Shown in pieces: positions 5,823-12,566 of a stretch of 13,583 bases of DNA. Both the position numbers and the translations under genes were made by a program. Position 1 is the first letter of the stretch. Every line of letters starts with the position of its first letter. This DNA is from Thermoplasmata archaeon M9B1D (GTDB lineage Archaea; Thermoplasmatota; E2; DHVEG-1), in assembly GCA_002900535.1 (NCBI GenBank), contig MUGC01000026.1, positions 1 to 13,583 of the forward strand. Reading direction: 5' to 3'. The notes beneath the pieces were generated by a model. That model made no database searches and was not told where the DNA came from. It saw only the letters and a program-made list of their open reading frames with translations.

Positions 5823-7733
5823 TTATCTGAATCTAACTGTTTCAAGATTACTCATAGCTGTAGTGTTAATATTATGTCTTTTATGAACAGAGCTTGCTAT
5901 ATCAAGACATTTTGATTCCTCACCGTGACCAAAAATAATCCGCTCGGGTCTTGGCGACATATTATTTATGAAATTTAGAAGTTGCCTCCTATCACTATGA
6001 CCACTGAAACCATCACACGTTTCAACATTTATCTTCATCTTAATATTGATAACACTACCACCTACATTTAGAGGTATATCTCCCCAACCTTTCTGAACAC
6101 GTTTACCAAATGTTCCTTCAGCCTGATAACCAACAAAAGCTATTGTATTTTTCTTATCCTGAGACCATTCTTTGAAATATTCCATAACTGGACCACCATT
6201 CATCATACCACTAGTTGCAAGTACTACACATGATTTAGGATGATCATTGATAATTTTTTGTCTCATCTCCTGGCTATCAACACGTTTAAAAATATCTGAT
6301 AAAAGTGGGTTTTCACCCTGCTGAAAAATCTGAGCACGTAATTTATTATTAAGATACTCAGGATATGCTGTATGAATTGCTGTTGCTTCCCAGATCATCC
6401 CATCTAAATAAACGTTAATTTTTGGAATTTTTTTAGAACGAACTAGGTTTTCTAAAACAATCATTACCTCTTGAGAACGTCCAACGGCAAAAACCGGTAT
6501 TAAAAGTTTACCTTTCTTTTTTATAGTGCTTTGGATAATATCGCTCAAGCGTTCTGTTGCTTCCTGACGACTAGGCTGAAAATCTTCACGTCCACCATAT
6601 GTTGATTCTATAAATATAGCTTCAAGACGAGGAAATCTGTTAACAGCTGGATTAAAAAGCCAAGTACGTTCGTACTTAATATCACCAGAAAAAGCAATGT
6701 TATACAAACCTTCACCAATATGGAAATGAGCAATAGCAGAACCAAGAATATGACCTGCGTTATGAAAAGTCAATCTCACATCAGGAGTAATATCTGTGGT
6801 ATCCCCATAATCCATAGTTATACAATGTTTAATCATATCACGAATATTTTCCGCAGAATAAGGTATCTTTTTTGCATCTGCCGCTGCTACCTTTAAGTAA
6901 TCCATCTGTAAAAGAGTACTCATATCTCGTGTAGGTGGTGTACAATACACAGGTCCATCAAAACCATATTTATACAAAAGCGGTACAAGTCCACTATGGT
7001 CCAAATGAGCATGAGTAATAACCACTGCATCAAGTGTTTCGAAAGGCAGCACCTCAGGAAGATGTAAATAAGGAGTACTGGACTCAGATGATACATCAAC
7101 GCCACAGTCAATCATTACCTTGCTATCTTGAGTTGTAAGAAGACTACAAGATCTACCCACCTGGCGAAAACCACCGAGAGCGGTTACTCGAACATATCGC
7201 TCACCCTGAGAAGCACCGCGATGAAGACGGCGACCAACTTTTCTAAGAATTTCTTTTCTTTCTTCACTCATGCTTCTAATATAACCACGAATTTCTTTGA
7301 CAGTTTTTGATTGTATAGGCGGAGTTCTAATTATCTTTGGCGACCAGTTTATTTTTTTTCTTATCTCATTTAAAAGAGTTCCTTGTTTGCCAATAGCAAC
7401 TCCTGGTTTAACTACCTCTATTGTAACTTCACCTACCTCAGGTAAAAAATAGATATTTGTAATTTCAGCATCTTTTGGAATTATCTCCTTTATTTTCTTT
7501 TCGGCTGTGTCTGTATCAGTAATAACTGAAGGATCAGGTCTTATTGCTATTCTTTTCTGAAGCATTTTTGCCAGTTGTTTGACTAAGTCCTCGTTTTTTG
7601 CAAATTTATCAGGATGTTTAGTATAGACAACTACAAGTGCACCTTCGAACTCTACATCTGACACATCAATGCTTGGAGGAATAACACCACGAACTTTACC
7701 TTTAATTTCTCTTAAAACATCGTCTACGGGCAT
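5823..7733 (-). CDS. fttA: Transcription termination factor aCPSF1/FttA (KH and beta-CASP ribonuclease)
   Basis: 636 residues, the full family length. It is the archaeal homologue of the CPSF73 endonuclease: it cleaves nascent RNA at U-rich sites and releases RNA polymerase, acting in the cytoplasm as a dimer. The N-terminus (about 1-145) contains KH domains with a GKQG loop (115-118). The metallo-beta-lactamase core has HAHLDH (241-246), GHILGS (H328) and SGD (D351) as zinc ligands. The beta-CASP part shows motif A (E376, ESTYG), GYQAEGTFG (535-543), motif B (H579 in GFSGHSD) and motif C (H603 in FGHGE). All expected catalytic residues are present. The minus strand has GAGGG before the ATG. 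It lies 84 bp after psmB, a pairing known in other euryarchaea, and converges with the regulator gene across only 9 bp. Confidence 0.97.
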   Translation of the reverse strand: MPVDDVLREIKGKVRGVIPPSIDVSDVEFEGALVVVYTKHPDKFAKNEDLVKQLAKMLQKRIAIRPDPSVITDTDTAEKKIKEIIPKDAEITNIYFLPEVGEVTIEVVKPGVAIGKQGTLLNEIRKKINWSPKIIRTPPIQSKTVKEIRGYIRSMSEERKEILRKVGRRLHRGASQGERYVRVTALGGFRQVGRSCSLLTTQDSKVMIDCGVDVSSESSTPYLHLPEVLPFETLDAVVITHAHLDHSGLVPLLYKYGFDGPVYCTPPTRDMSTLLQMDYLKVAAADAKKIPYSAENIRDMIKHCITMDYGDTTDITPDVRLTFHNAGHILGSAIAHFHIGEGLYNIAFSGDIKYERTWLFNPAVNRFPRLEAIFIESTYGGREDFQPSRQEATERLSDIIQSTIKKKGKLLIPVFAVGRSQEVMIVLENLVRSKKIPKINVYLDGMIWEATAIHTAYPEYLNNKLRAQIFQQGENPLLSDIFKRVDSQEMRQKIINDHPKSCVVLATSGMMNGGPVMEYFKEWSQDKKNTIAFVGYQAEGTFGKRVQKGWGDIPLNVGGSVINIKMKINVETCDGFSGHSDRRQLLNFINNMSPRPERIIFGHGEESKCLDIASSVHKRHNINTTAMSNLETVRFR

Positions 7734-7817
7734 AATAAACCCTCTATTATTTTGTAAATAAATATATCTATTTCATGATAGGTTTAAATTGGAATTAATA
7801 AATCAGAAAGAAATTAT

Positions 7818-8453
7818 TTACTTTGCTAGTTTATCAATACGTTTCTTAATTTCATCTTGTGAAATTTCTTTAAATCCATCTTTAGTAATTACTGCAATAT
7901 TTGTTAATCCTCCAGATGCTGAATCTCTCTTCTTTGCAGCATCTATTGCTCTAATTGCAATATCTATACCTCGATCAACTGTCATATTTTCTTCATATGA
8001 ATCTTCTAAAACACCATAAACGTATGGAGATCCAGATCCACCAGAGGTATATTTGTCAGGTATGGCTCCACCTGCAGCATCAAGTGAGTAAATATGCCCA
8101 CCTGTACTATCAAATCCTCCAAGTATTAATTGGACATAGTACGGATAAAATTTTCTTTGGTTCATGATGTTTGACATAAGAGTAGCGGCACTTTGAACTG
8201 GCATTTTTACGTCTCTTTTAAGACGATATAAGTTTGCCTCAGCATTTAAGTACCTTGCAAGAACCTGCAAATCACCAACTAGACCTGCTGTTGCAAGTGC
8301 AATATGTTCATCTATTTTATATAATTTCTTTGTTTCTTTATGGGCAATAAGAGTACCCATCGTAGCTCTTGTTTCAGTAGCAATTACAACTCCCTCTTTA
8401 CAAACGATCCCAAGAGTAGTTGTACCTGTCTTTGTAACATTTTCTGATTCCAT
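7818..8453 (-). CDS. psmB: Proteasome beta subunit precursor
   Basis: 211 residues. It is the catalytic subunit of the 20S proteasome, which with alpha rings degrades unfolded or marked proteins in the cytoplasm. A 10-residue propeptide (MESENVTKTG) ends in Gly; self-cleavage would expose Thr11 as the N-terminal nucleophile of TTTLGI. The other active-site residues in mature numbering are E17 and K33, and RDSASGG supplies the conserved Asp and Ser. E17 in place of the common Asp also occurs in the Thermoplasma subunit, which this sequence resembles overall (AGLVGD, GSGSPFVYGVLE-like GSGSPYVYGVLE, IRAI.AAK.RDSASGG). GAGGAG (8459-8464) stands five bases before the ATG. It is followed by fttA on the same strand. 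No alpha subunit is in the window. Confidence 0.97.
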   Translation of the reverse strand: MESENVTKTGTTTLGIVCKEGVVIATETRATMGTLIAHKETKKLYKIDEHIALATAGLVGDLQVLARYLNAEANLYRLKRDVKMPVQSAATLMSNIMNQRKFYPYYVQLILGGFDSTGGHIYSLDAAGGAIPDKYTSGGSGSPYVYGVLEDSYEENMTVDRGIDIAIRAIDAAKKRDSASGGLTNIAVITKDGFKEISQDEIKKRIDKLAK

Positions 8454-8498
8454 AATAACTCCTCAAAACCAGGAAAAACACGAGTTAGAATATTACAA

Positions 8499-8510
8499 CC
8501 TTTATAAATA
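8499..8510 (-). promoter_or_regulatory. Promoter TATA box of psmB
   Basis: The minus strand reads TATTTATAAAGG, about 50 bases before the psmB ATG. Transcription would start near 8478, giving a leader of about 25 bases with the GAGGAG ribosome binding site. Confidence 0.55.
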
Positions 8511-8533
8511 ATTTACGTAAAATCCTCCATAAT

Positions 8534-9187
8534 CTATTCTAAAAATAGTTCAGCGACCTTATCTACTTGATCTTTATGCGCTAGAACAGTTACCTTATCA
8601 CCAGAGAATAGCTGGACGTTTTCTGTTGGAATAATAAATTTATGATCCCTTTCTATTGCTACGATTAAGCTTTTTTTAGGGAGTCCGAGTTTTTTAATAG
8701 TTTTACCTGAATGTTTTGAATTATCAGAAATTGGAATGCGGAAAATCTCTGCATATTTTCCAACATTCATATATTCTTCAACATTTGGATGTTTAATCGA
8801 TTTATATAAATGTTCTGCCATTACAATATTAGGGCTTTTTATCATTTTAACGCCTTTTTCCATGTACATTGGTTTACTTTCTTCTTGGTTTACAACAGAT
8901 ACTAAATTTTTTACTCCTTTGTTTTTAGCAAGTGAAATGACCATCAAGTTTGTTGCATCATCATTTGTTGTTGCTACTAGCACATCAGCTTTTTTTACTT
9001 CAGATTCTTCAAGTGTTTCTTCTTGAGTTGCATCAGCATTTATTGCAACAGCATCATATTTTCTTGCGATTTCTTCACAGGCTTCTTGATTTTTATCAAT
9101 TACTATTACATTATGATTCCCATCTTTAAGCGCGAGTTCTGTAAGGCGTTTGCCTATACCGCCTGCTCCAATAATTACAATGTACAT
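8534..9187 (-). CDS. trkA: TrkA-type potassium uptake regulatory protein (RCK_N and RCK_C)
   Basis: 217 residues, the usual size for single-unit archaeal TrkA/KtrA-like proteins. An N-terminal Rossmann fold (about 1-125) begins MYIVIIGAGGIGKRL with the nucleotide-binding GxGxxG at 7-12 and Asp31 at the end of the second strand, which favours NAD(H). ATTNDDATNL is the usual RCK signature. Residues about 137-217 form the RCK_C ligand-binding domain (RIPI, SGKTIKKLGLPKKSLIVAIERD, GDKVTVLAHKDQV). These cytoplasmic proteins gate Trk/Ktr potassium channels; no membrane subunit (TrkH) lies in the window, so the partner is unknown. The ATG at 9187 is preceded by TTGGTG as a weak ribosome binding site. 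It is 80 bp upstream of psmB on the same strand, but psmB has its own promoter. Confidence 0.93.
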   Translation of the reverse strand: MYIVIIGAGGIGKRLTELALKDGNHNVIVIDKNQEACEEIARKYDAVAINADATQEETLEESEVKKADVLVATTNDDATNLMVISLAKNKGVKNLVSVVNQEESKPMYMEKGVKMIKSPNIVMAEHLYKSIKHPNVEEYMNVGKYAEIFRIPISDNSKHSGKTIKKLGLPKKSLIVAIERDHKFIIPTENVQLFSGDKVTVLAHKDQVDKVAELFLE

Positions 9188-9537
9188 GATTTGTGCACCA
9201 ACTTAATTAGTAGTTTGTTTGTCGGGGTAAATTTGTGGATATTATTAAAACTTTTGTTTAATTTAACCGGTGATTTTATATTTTTAAGTTTGTAAACATA
9301 TTTTATTAATTTATTAACCTCAAAACTTAATAACATACTATTTAAATTCCAATTTATATTATATCATTTTAGAAATAATAAAGATTAATATGAATTAATT
9401 AATAACATTAATAAATTAAAGCAAATAAAGCAATTGACGTAAATTATAAATCATAAATATTAAAAGTAAAAAATCGTGACACAAATTGTCAATATTATAT
9501 TGTAATGACAAATATTAGCACATAACATGAATATATT

Positions 9538-9558
9538 GCTAGATAAGATCTATCATAC
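9538..9558 (+). repeat. Left copy of dyad repeat flanking the serine recombinase
   Basis: GCTAGATA-AGATCTATCATAC contains the perfect dyad TAGAT-aag-ATCTA. It matches 10898-10918 at 17 of 21 positions, in direct orientation, and shares GCTAGATA with 10933-10953. It may be a recombinase binding or crossover site, or a regulator site. Confidence 0.4.
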
Positions 9559-9721
9559 CATATCTTGGCGAAAATACTCAAAAATAAAAAAACAGAAAAA
9601 TTAATGATAAAAATAAACAGTTAATGGTGAATTAAATTTATCAGATAACAAATATGAGTAAAAAATGATATAAACTGTATTAGACACATCAAAAATTAAA
9701 AATTATTTTAAATTTGGTTAT

Positions 9722-9749
9722 TATCAACTTCGGTAGACCGAAATTGATA
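9722..9749. repeat. 28-bp inverted repeat, possible recombinase site or terminator
   Basis: The arms are TATCAA-c-TTCGG and CCGAA-a-TTGATA around taga, giving two 12-base half sites with a single internal mismatch. The length fits the roughly 28-bp dyad crossover sites of small serine resolvases. On the minus strand T-rich sequence follows, so a hairpin terminator for the recombinase transcript is an alternative. Confidence 0.45.
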
Positions 9750-9807
9750 GCATATTTAGCCTGAAAATGAGTCTTAGACAATATTTTTATAGATATGTAA
9801 AGTAGAT

Positions 9808-9867
9808 TATTGTAAAATTACAATAGCTATTGGTAAATTTTCAATAAATAATATTGAAAAATCCAAT
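9808..9867. repeat. Two consecutive perfect-arm hairpins
   Basis: TATTGTA-aaat-TACAATA has a predicted 7-bp stem (9808-9825 with its outer pair). It is followed by TTTTCAATA (9838-9846) and TATTGAAAA (9852-9860), 9-bp perfect arms around a 5-base loop. That second dyad is enclosed by ATTGG (9829-9833) and CCAAT (9863-9867). Both hairpins share the CAATA/TATTG word. Confidence 0.45.
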
Positions 9868-10021
9868 TTAAACTAAAAAAATAATGTTTCCTAAAAAATT
9901 ATCTTATTGTTTTCTCCTAAGGATTTCCTTAAAAATGCTTTAAAGTAGTATGTTTTAAATTAAAAACCTAGAGTTTTAGCGCTATTTATGCATTTGGAAG
10001 CATTTTTAATAAACATACATT

Positions 10022-10855
10022 TTATTTTTCTGGCAATTCAAAAACCAATGGATTTTTTTTCCTACTTTTTTGTTTAATTATTTTTTGAACTTTATTAAAA
10101 ATATTTGGTTCTATGATTATTTCATGATTGCTTTTATTAAGATGTTCTTCCCAATGCAAATAACCACAATATAAAGGATTCTTTAGGATAGTTGCTATTG
10201 TCTGTGAGGCCCATGTTTTATTATTTTTTGTAGGAATATTTTTTTTATTTAGAATTTCAGCAATTTTTTTCATACTGAAATTATCAAGATATAACTTGAA
10301 AATTTCTTTAACATTTTTTGATTCATCTTCATTTATTCTTAATTTGTTATCAATGTAATTATATCCATATGGGATGTTAAATCCTAACATTCCACTATTA
10401 GTTTTAGCTTTTTGTTTCATTCCAATATATACTCTTTCTCCTATCTGCTCTGACTCAAGTTGTGCAATTCTTTGTATAATATCCATTACAAATCTTCCCA
10501 TTGCAGTACCTGTATCAAGAGATTCAGTCATACTAACAAATTCTTTGCTTTCCTTATTTAGATCTTCCATCATTTGCATAAAATTTTTAGAATTTCTGTG
10601 GATACGATCCATTTTTATAACGAGAAGAGCATCCCATTTCTCCATTTCTTGCATCATCTTATTATATGCTGGTCTATGTTTTGTATATCTTCCAGAATAT
10701 CCATCATCTATGTATTCTCCACTTATTTTCCAGTCTCGCGCTTTGCAATAAGATCTGAGTTTATCTAGCTGTGCGCCTAATGAAAATCCTTCTTTTGCTT
10801 GATCATCTGTTGAAACTCTTGTATAAATCGCTGCTCTTATTGATTTTGCATCCAT
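10022..10855 (-). CDS. Compact serine recombinase (resolvase domain plus Recombinase domain)
   Basis: 277 residues. The resolvase/invertase catalytic domain (about 6-145) has AAIYTRVSTDDQ with nucleophile Ser15 and Arg13, plus DRIHRNS with conserved arginines (R84, R87). The long E helix runs through DIIQRIAQLESEQIGERVYIGMKQKA. Residues about 157-262 match the Recombinase domain found after the catalytic domain in large serine recombinases (GYNYIDNKLRINEDESKNVKEIFKLY, IAEILNKKNIPTKNNKTW, ILKNPLYCGYLHW). It stops there: the zinc ribbon and coiled coil of 450-550-residue integrases are absent, and there is no CxxC. It may be a naturally short archaeal form or a 3'-truncated integrase. All visible catalytic residues are intact. 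A TTTTAA box about 27 bases before the ATG suggests a leaderless mRNA. There is no TnpB or other transposon partner. Confidence 0.9.
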   Translation of the reverse strand: MDAKSIRAAIYTRVSTDDQAKEGFSLGAQLDKLRSYCKARDWKISGEYIDDGYSGRYTKHRPAYNKMMQEMEKWDALLVIKMDRIHRNSKNFMQMMEDLNKESKEFVSMTESLDTGTAMGRFVMDIIQRIAQLESEQIGERVYIGMKQKAKTNSGMLGFNIPYGYNYIDNKLRINEDESKNVKEIFKLYLDNFSMKKIAEILNKKNIPTKNNKTWASQTIATILKNPLYCGYLHWEEHLNKSNHEIIIEPNIFNKVQKIIKQKSRKKNPLVFELPEK

Positions 10856-11257
10856 CCAATAATCTAAATTTGTTGTTTGGTTAAAAGGGTTACGTATGCT
10901 AAATATTATCTATCATTCATATTAGTAATTATGCTAGATATTATTTATTATCATTTAAATCATTGTTATCATGTATCTTGTTAACACAATAATATAAATT
11001 TAATGCTTATGCGTAAATAATAACAATTATACATTAACAGACTTTACATTATTAACTATAATACATAAAACATTATTTTTTGAAAAAAATTAGCCAAATC
11101 TTTAGCCAATAATTAAACTTGAACTTTTATTATTGCTATTAAATCGAAAAATTAGATATAATAAAAATAAAAAAATAGTGCTATTAAAAATATTAAAAGA
11201 GTTTTCTAAGATTTCAATTTATTTTTCATTATTATATAAGTTACTTAAGTATCATTA
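10856..11257. other. 402-bp noncoding region upstream of the recombinase
   Basis: Very AT-rich, with no gene recognised. It contains the recombinase promoter region, two copies of the GCTA(A/G)ATATTAT repeat (10898 and 10933), and a related TATGCGTAAATAATA at 11008-11022. It also has a 12-bp-spaced double TTAGCCAA (11090-11097 and 11102-11109). The 3' end of srp19 begins at 11258. Confidence 0.55.
10895..10953. repeat. Two direct repeats with dyad symmetry in the recombinase promoter region
   Basis: TATGCTAAATATTATCTAT (10895-10913) and TATGCTAGATATTATTTAT (10930-10948) match at 17 of 19 positions and start 35 bases apart. Each contains a TA(A/G)AT-att-AT(C/T)TA dyad. They lie 40-95 bases upstream of the recombinase ATG, a position suited to autoregulation. 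The left copy at 9538 shows the same design. Confidence 0.45.
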
Positions 11258-11533
11258 TTATAAAATTTTTGCAATTTGTCTTAAAAGCTTATTTTTTGAT
11301 TCCTTCTTATCAATCAGAATTCGTCCTTCTTTTTTCCAATTTCTTTTTGGATGCATTGATTCTTTTTCTAAAATTGGATTTAAACCGAGTGATTTTGCTG
11401 CTTTTGAAATATTTTCAATTGAGGGTTTTTCAACAGCATATTTTATAGACACTTTTCTTCCATTTAATCTTGAAACTGATTTATCAAAATAAACAGGCCA
11501 TACTACGAACTTTTCTTCGTCTCTGGAAACCAT
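11258..11533 (-). CDS. srp19: Signal recognition particle subunit SRP19
   Basis: 91 residues, typical for archaeal SRP19. It binds helices 6 and 8 of 7S RNA and prepares the particle for SRP54, which targets nascent secreted and membrane proteins. Family features are FVVWPVYFDKSVSRLNGRKV at the start (usually ...WP.YFD...SR..GR..), AVEKPSIENISKAAKSLGL and the basic ESMHPKRNWKKEGRI with a lysine-rich end. The gene follows rps8e by 17 bp on the same strand, a common archaeal arrangement, and is probably co-transcribed. GTGAT in front of the ATG is part of the consensus ribosome binding site. Confidence 0.93.
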   Translation of the reverse strand: MVSRDEEKFVVWPVYFDKSVSRLNGRKVSIKYAVEKPSIENISKAAKSLGLNPILEKESMHPKRNWKKEGRILIDKKESKNKLLRQIAKIL

Positions 11534-11550
11534 AAAATCACAATAAAAAT

Positions 11551-11934
11551 TTATTTAGAGAGCAACATAGCATTTACAGTTCCGGTTTGGCCAGGTCTTG
11601 AGGTAATTTTTGCTTTTCCAAGTTTTGTTTCTATTATAGCACCTTTATTCATGATATTACGTCGGACATAGTGAATGTTTGCAGCGTTTTCCTTTACAGT
11701 CACTATATCTGTTTTAGTGATTTTATTTGTTTTAGGATCAAGAACATACGCAATATTAGATGTTTTAACTTGAGTTTTTCGATTGTTTCCTTTGGTTCTA
11801 ACTACTTTAGTTGTTGTAGAGCCGATTGTTGTAAAATGTTTTTCACGACCTATTTCAAATTTCCTTTTACCACGTGCATAACGAATTCTTCGTCCTGTTC
11901 TAGTTCTTTTAGAACTACCTTGCCAAAGTGCCAT
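11551..11934 (-). CDS. rps8e: 30S ribosomal protein S8e
   Basis: 127 residues, close to the usual archaeal length. The N-terminus WQGSSKRTRTGRRIRYARGKRKFEIGRE is diagnostic of S8e, followed by RTKGNNRKTQV and the C-terminal GAIIETKLGKAKITSRPGQTGTVNAMLL. It is a small-subunit ribosomal protein shared by archaea and eukaryotes and absent from bacteria. First gene of the rps8e-srp19 unit. There is no Shine-Dalgarno before the ATG, and the TATA box lies about 26-27 bases away, so the transcript is probably leaderless. Confidence 0.96.
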   Translation of the reverse strand: MALWQGSSKRTRTGRRIRYARGKRKFEIGREKHFTTIGSTTTKVVRTKGNNRKTQVKTSNIAYVLDPKTNKITKTDIVTVKENAANIHYVRRNIMNKGAIIETKLGKAKITSRPGQTGTVNAMLLSK

Positions 11935-11954
11935 TGCAAATTGGTATAAGGAAG

Positions 11955-11966
11955 TTATATTTAAAT
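11955..11966 (-). promoter_or_regulatory. TATA box of the rps8e-srp19 operon
   Basis: The minus strand reads ATTTAAATATAA, centred about 26-27 bases before the rps8e ATG (11934). Archaeal transcription starts about 25-28 bases after the box, so the mRNA should begin at or next to the start codon. Confidence 0.5.
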
Positions 11967-12029
11967 TATTCTAGTAGAATTATATCTATTATTTTTGAAA
12001 TTTTTGATATAGTTTTAAAAATGAATTTT

Positions 12030-12500
12030 TTATTTTAGTTTTTTAACTTCATCTAATACTTGCTCTGCATGACCTTGAACTTTGACTTTATCCCATATTT
12101 TTTTAATTTTACCATTTGAATCGATCAAAAAAGTGGTTCTGATAGTCCCAACGAATTCTTTTCCCATGAATTTTTTAAGCCGCCATACACCATATTTTTT
12201 CTGTATTTCTTTATCAATATCTGAAATTAAAGTAAGATTTAGATTCTTTTTTTCAATAAATTTTCTATGCGAATCACAAGTGTCTTTGCTTACTCCGAGA
12301 ATTGTTGTTTTGTTTTTTTCAAATTCTGGCTTGTATTTTGTAAACATCATTGCTTCAAGGCTACAACCTGGGGTGTTATCTTTTGGGTAGAAGTAAAGTA
12401 CTATATTTTTTCCTTTGTAATCTTTTAGGCATACTTTTTTTTCATTTTGATCGGGCATACAAAAATCTGGTGCTATATCTCCTTCTTTTAATCTTGGCAT
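12030..12500 (-). CDS. bcp: Thiol peroxidase, PrxQ/Bcp-type peroxiredoxin
   Basis: 156 residues, normal for PrxQ/Bcp, cytoplasmic enzymes that reduce peroxides with thioredoxin-like donors. The active-site region YPKDNTPGCSLEA carries peroxidatic Cys46 and Thr43, and Arg121 (TIRTTFLID) completes the usual triad. Early APDF and the GVSKD..SH segment are also family hallmarks. The resolving Cys five residues after the first in many PrxQ proteins is replaced by Met51. Cys14, Cys24 and Cys75 remain; Cys75 lies in KDTCDSH where Val or Ala is common, so it could resolve instead, or the enzyme may be 1-Cys. The gene is divergent from the MATE gene (66 bp between starts). The ribosome binding site AGGAGG (minus strand, about 12510-12515) is near the ATG. 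Confidence 0.93.
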   Translation of the reverse strand: MPRLKEGDIAPDFCMPDQNEKKVCLKDYKGKNIVLYFYPKDNTPGCSLEAMMFTKYKPEFEKNKTTILGVSKDTCDSHRKFIEKKNLNLTLISDIDKEIQKKYGVWRLKKFMGKEFVGTIRTTFLIDSNGKIKKIWDKVKVQGHAEQVLDEVKKLK

Positions 12501-12566
12501 TTCTAAAATGCCTCCTTTTTAATTATAATAAAAAAGTTGAAATAAGCTTTTCTATTCTCAGGCTTC

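Larger units (their letters stand above)
9188..10021. other. 834-bp AT-rich noncoding region, palindrome-rich
   Basis: No open frame worth calling and no recognisable gene remnant. The first 110 bases hold the trkA leader and promoter (ttaaaaatataaaatc on the minus strand near 9273-9287). The rest contains several dyads: TGACA-caaat-TGTCA with a nearby TGACAA (9477-9511), the TAGAT-aag-ATCTA dyad (9540-9552), and three hairpins between 9722 and 9867. They are described as separate features and findings. Confidence 0.6.

Noticed and set aside
7128..7310. Open frame on the plus strand inside fttA
   Set aside because: Antisense shadow of a fully conserved gene with all catalytic motifs; same for frames opposite psmB, trkA, the recombinase and bcp.
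7818..8453. E17 in the proteasome beta subunit as a broken active site
   Set aside because: From memory, the Thermoplasma subunit also has Glu at this position, so it is a lineage variant.
9188..10021. Decayed gene or CRISPR leader and repeats
   Set aside because: No coding remnant in any frame that I can recognise, and the repeats are dyads of different sequence without regular spacing.
10022..10855. IS607-type transposase
   Set aside because: IS607 TnpA has an N-terminal MerR-like HTH before the catalytic domain and usually a TnpB partner; neither is present.
11133..11492. 119-codon plus-strand frame overlapping srp19
   Set aside because: Mostly antisense to srp19, with I/K/Y-rich low-complexity peptide and no ribosome binding site.
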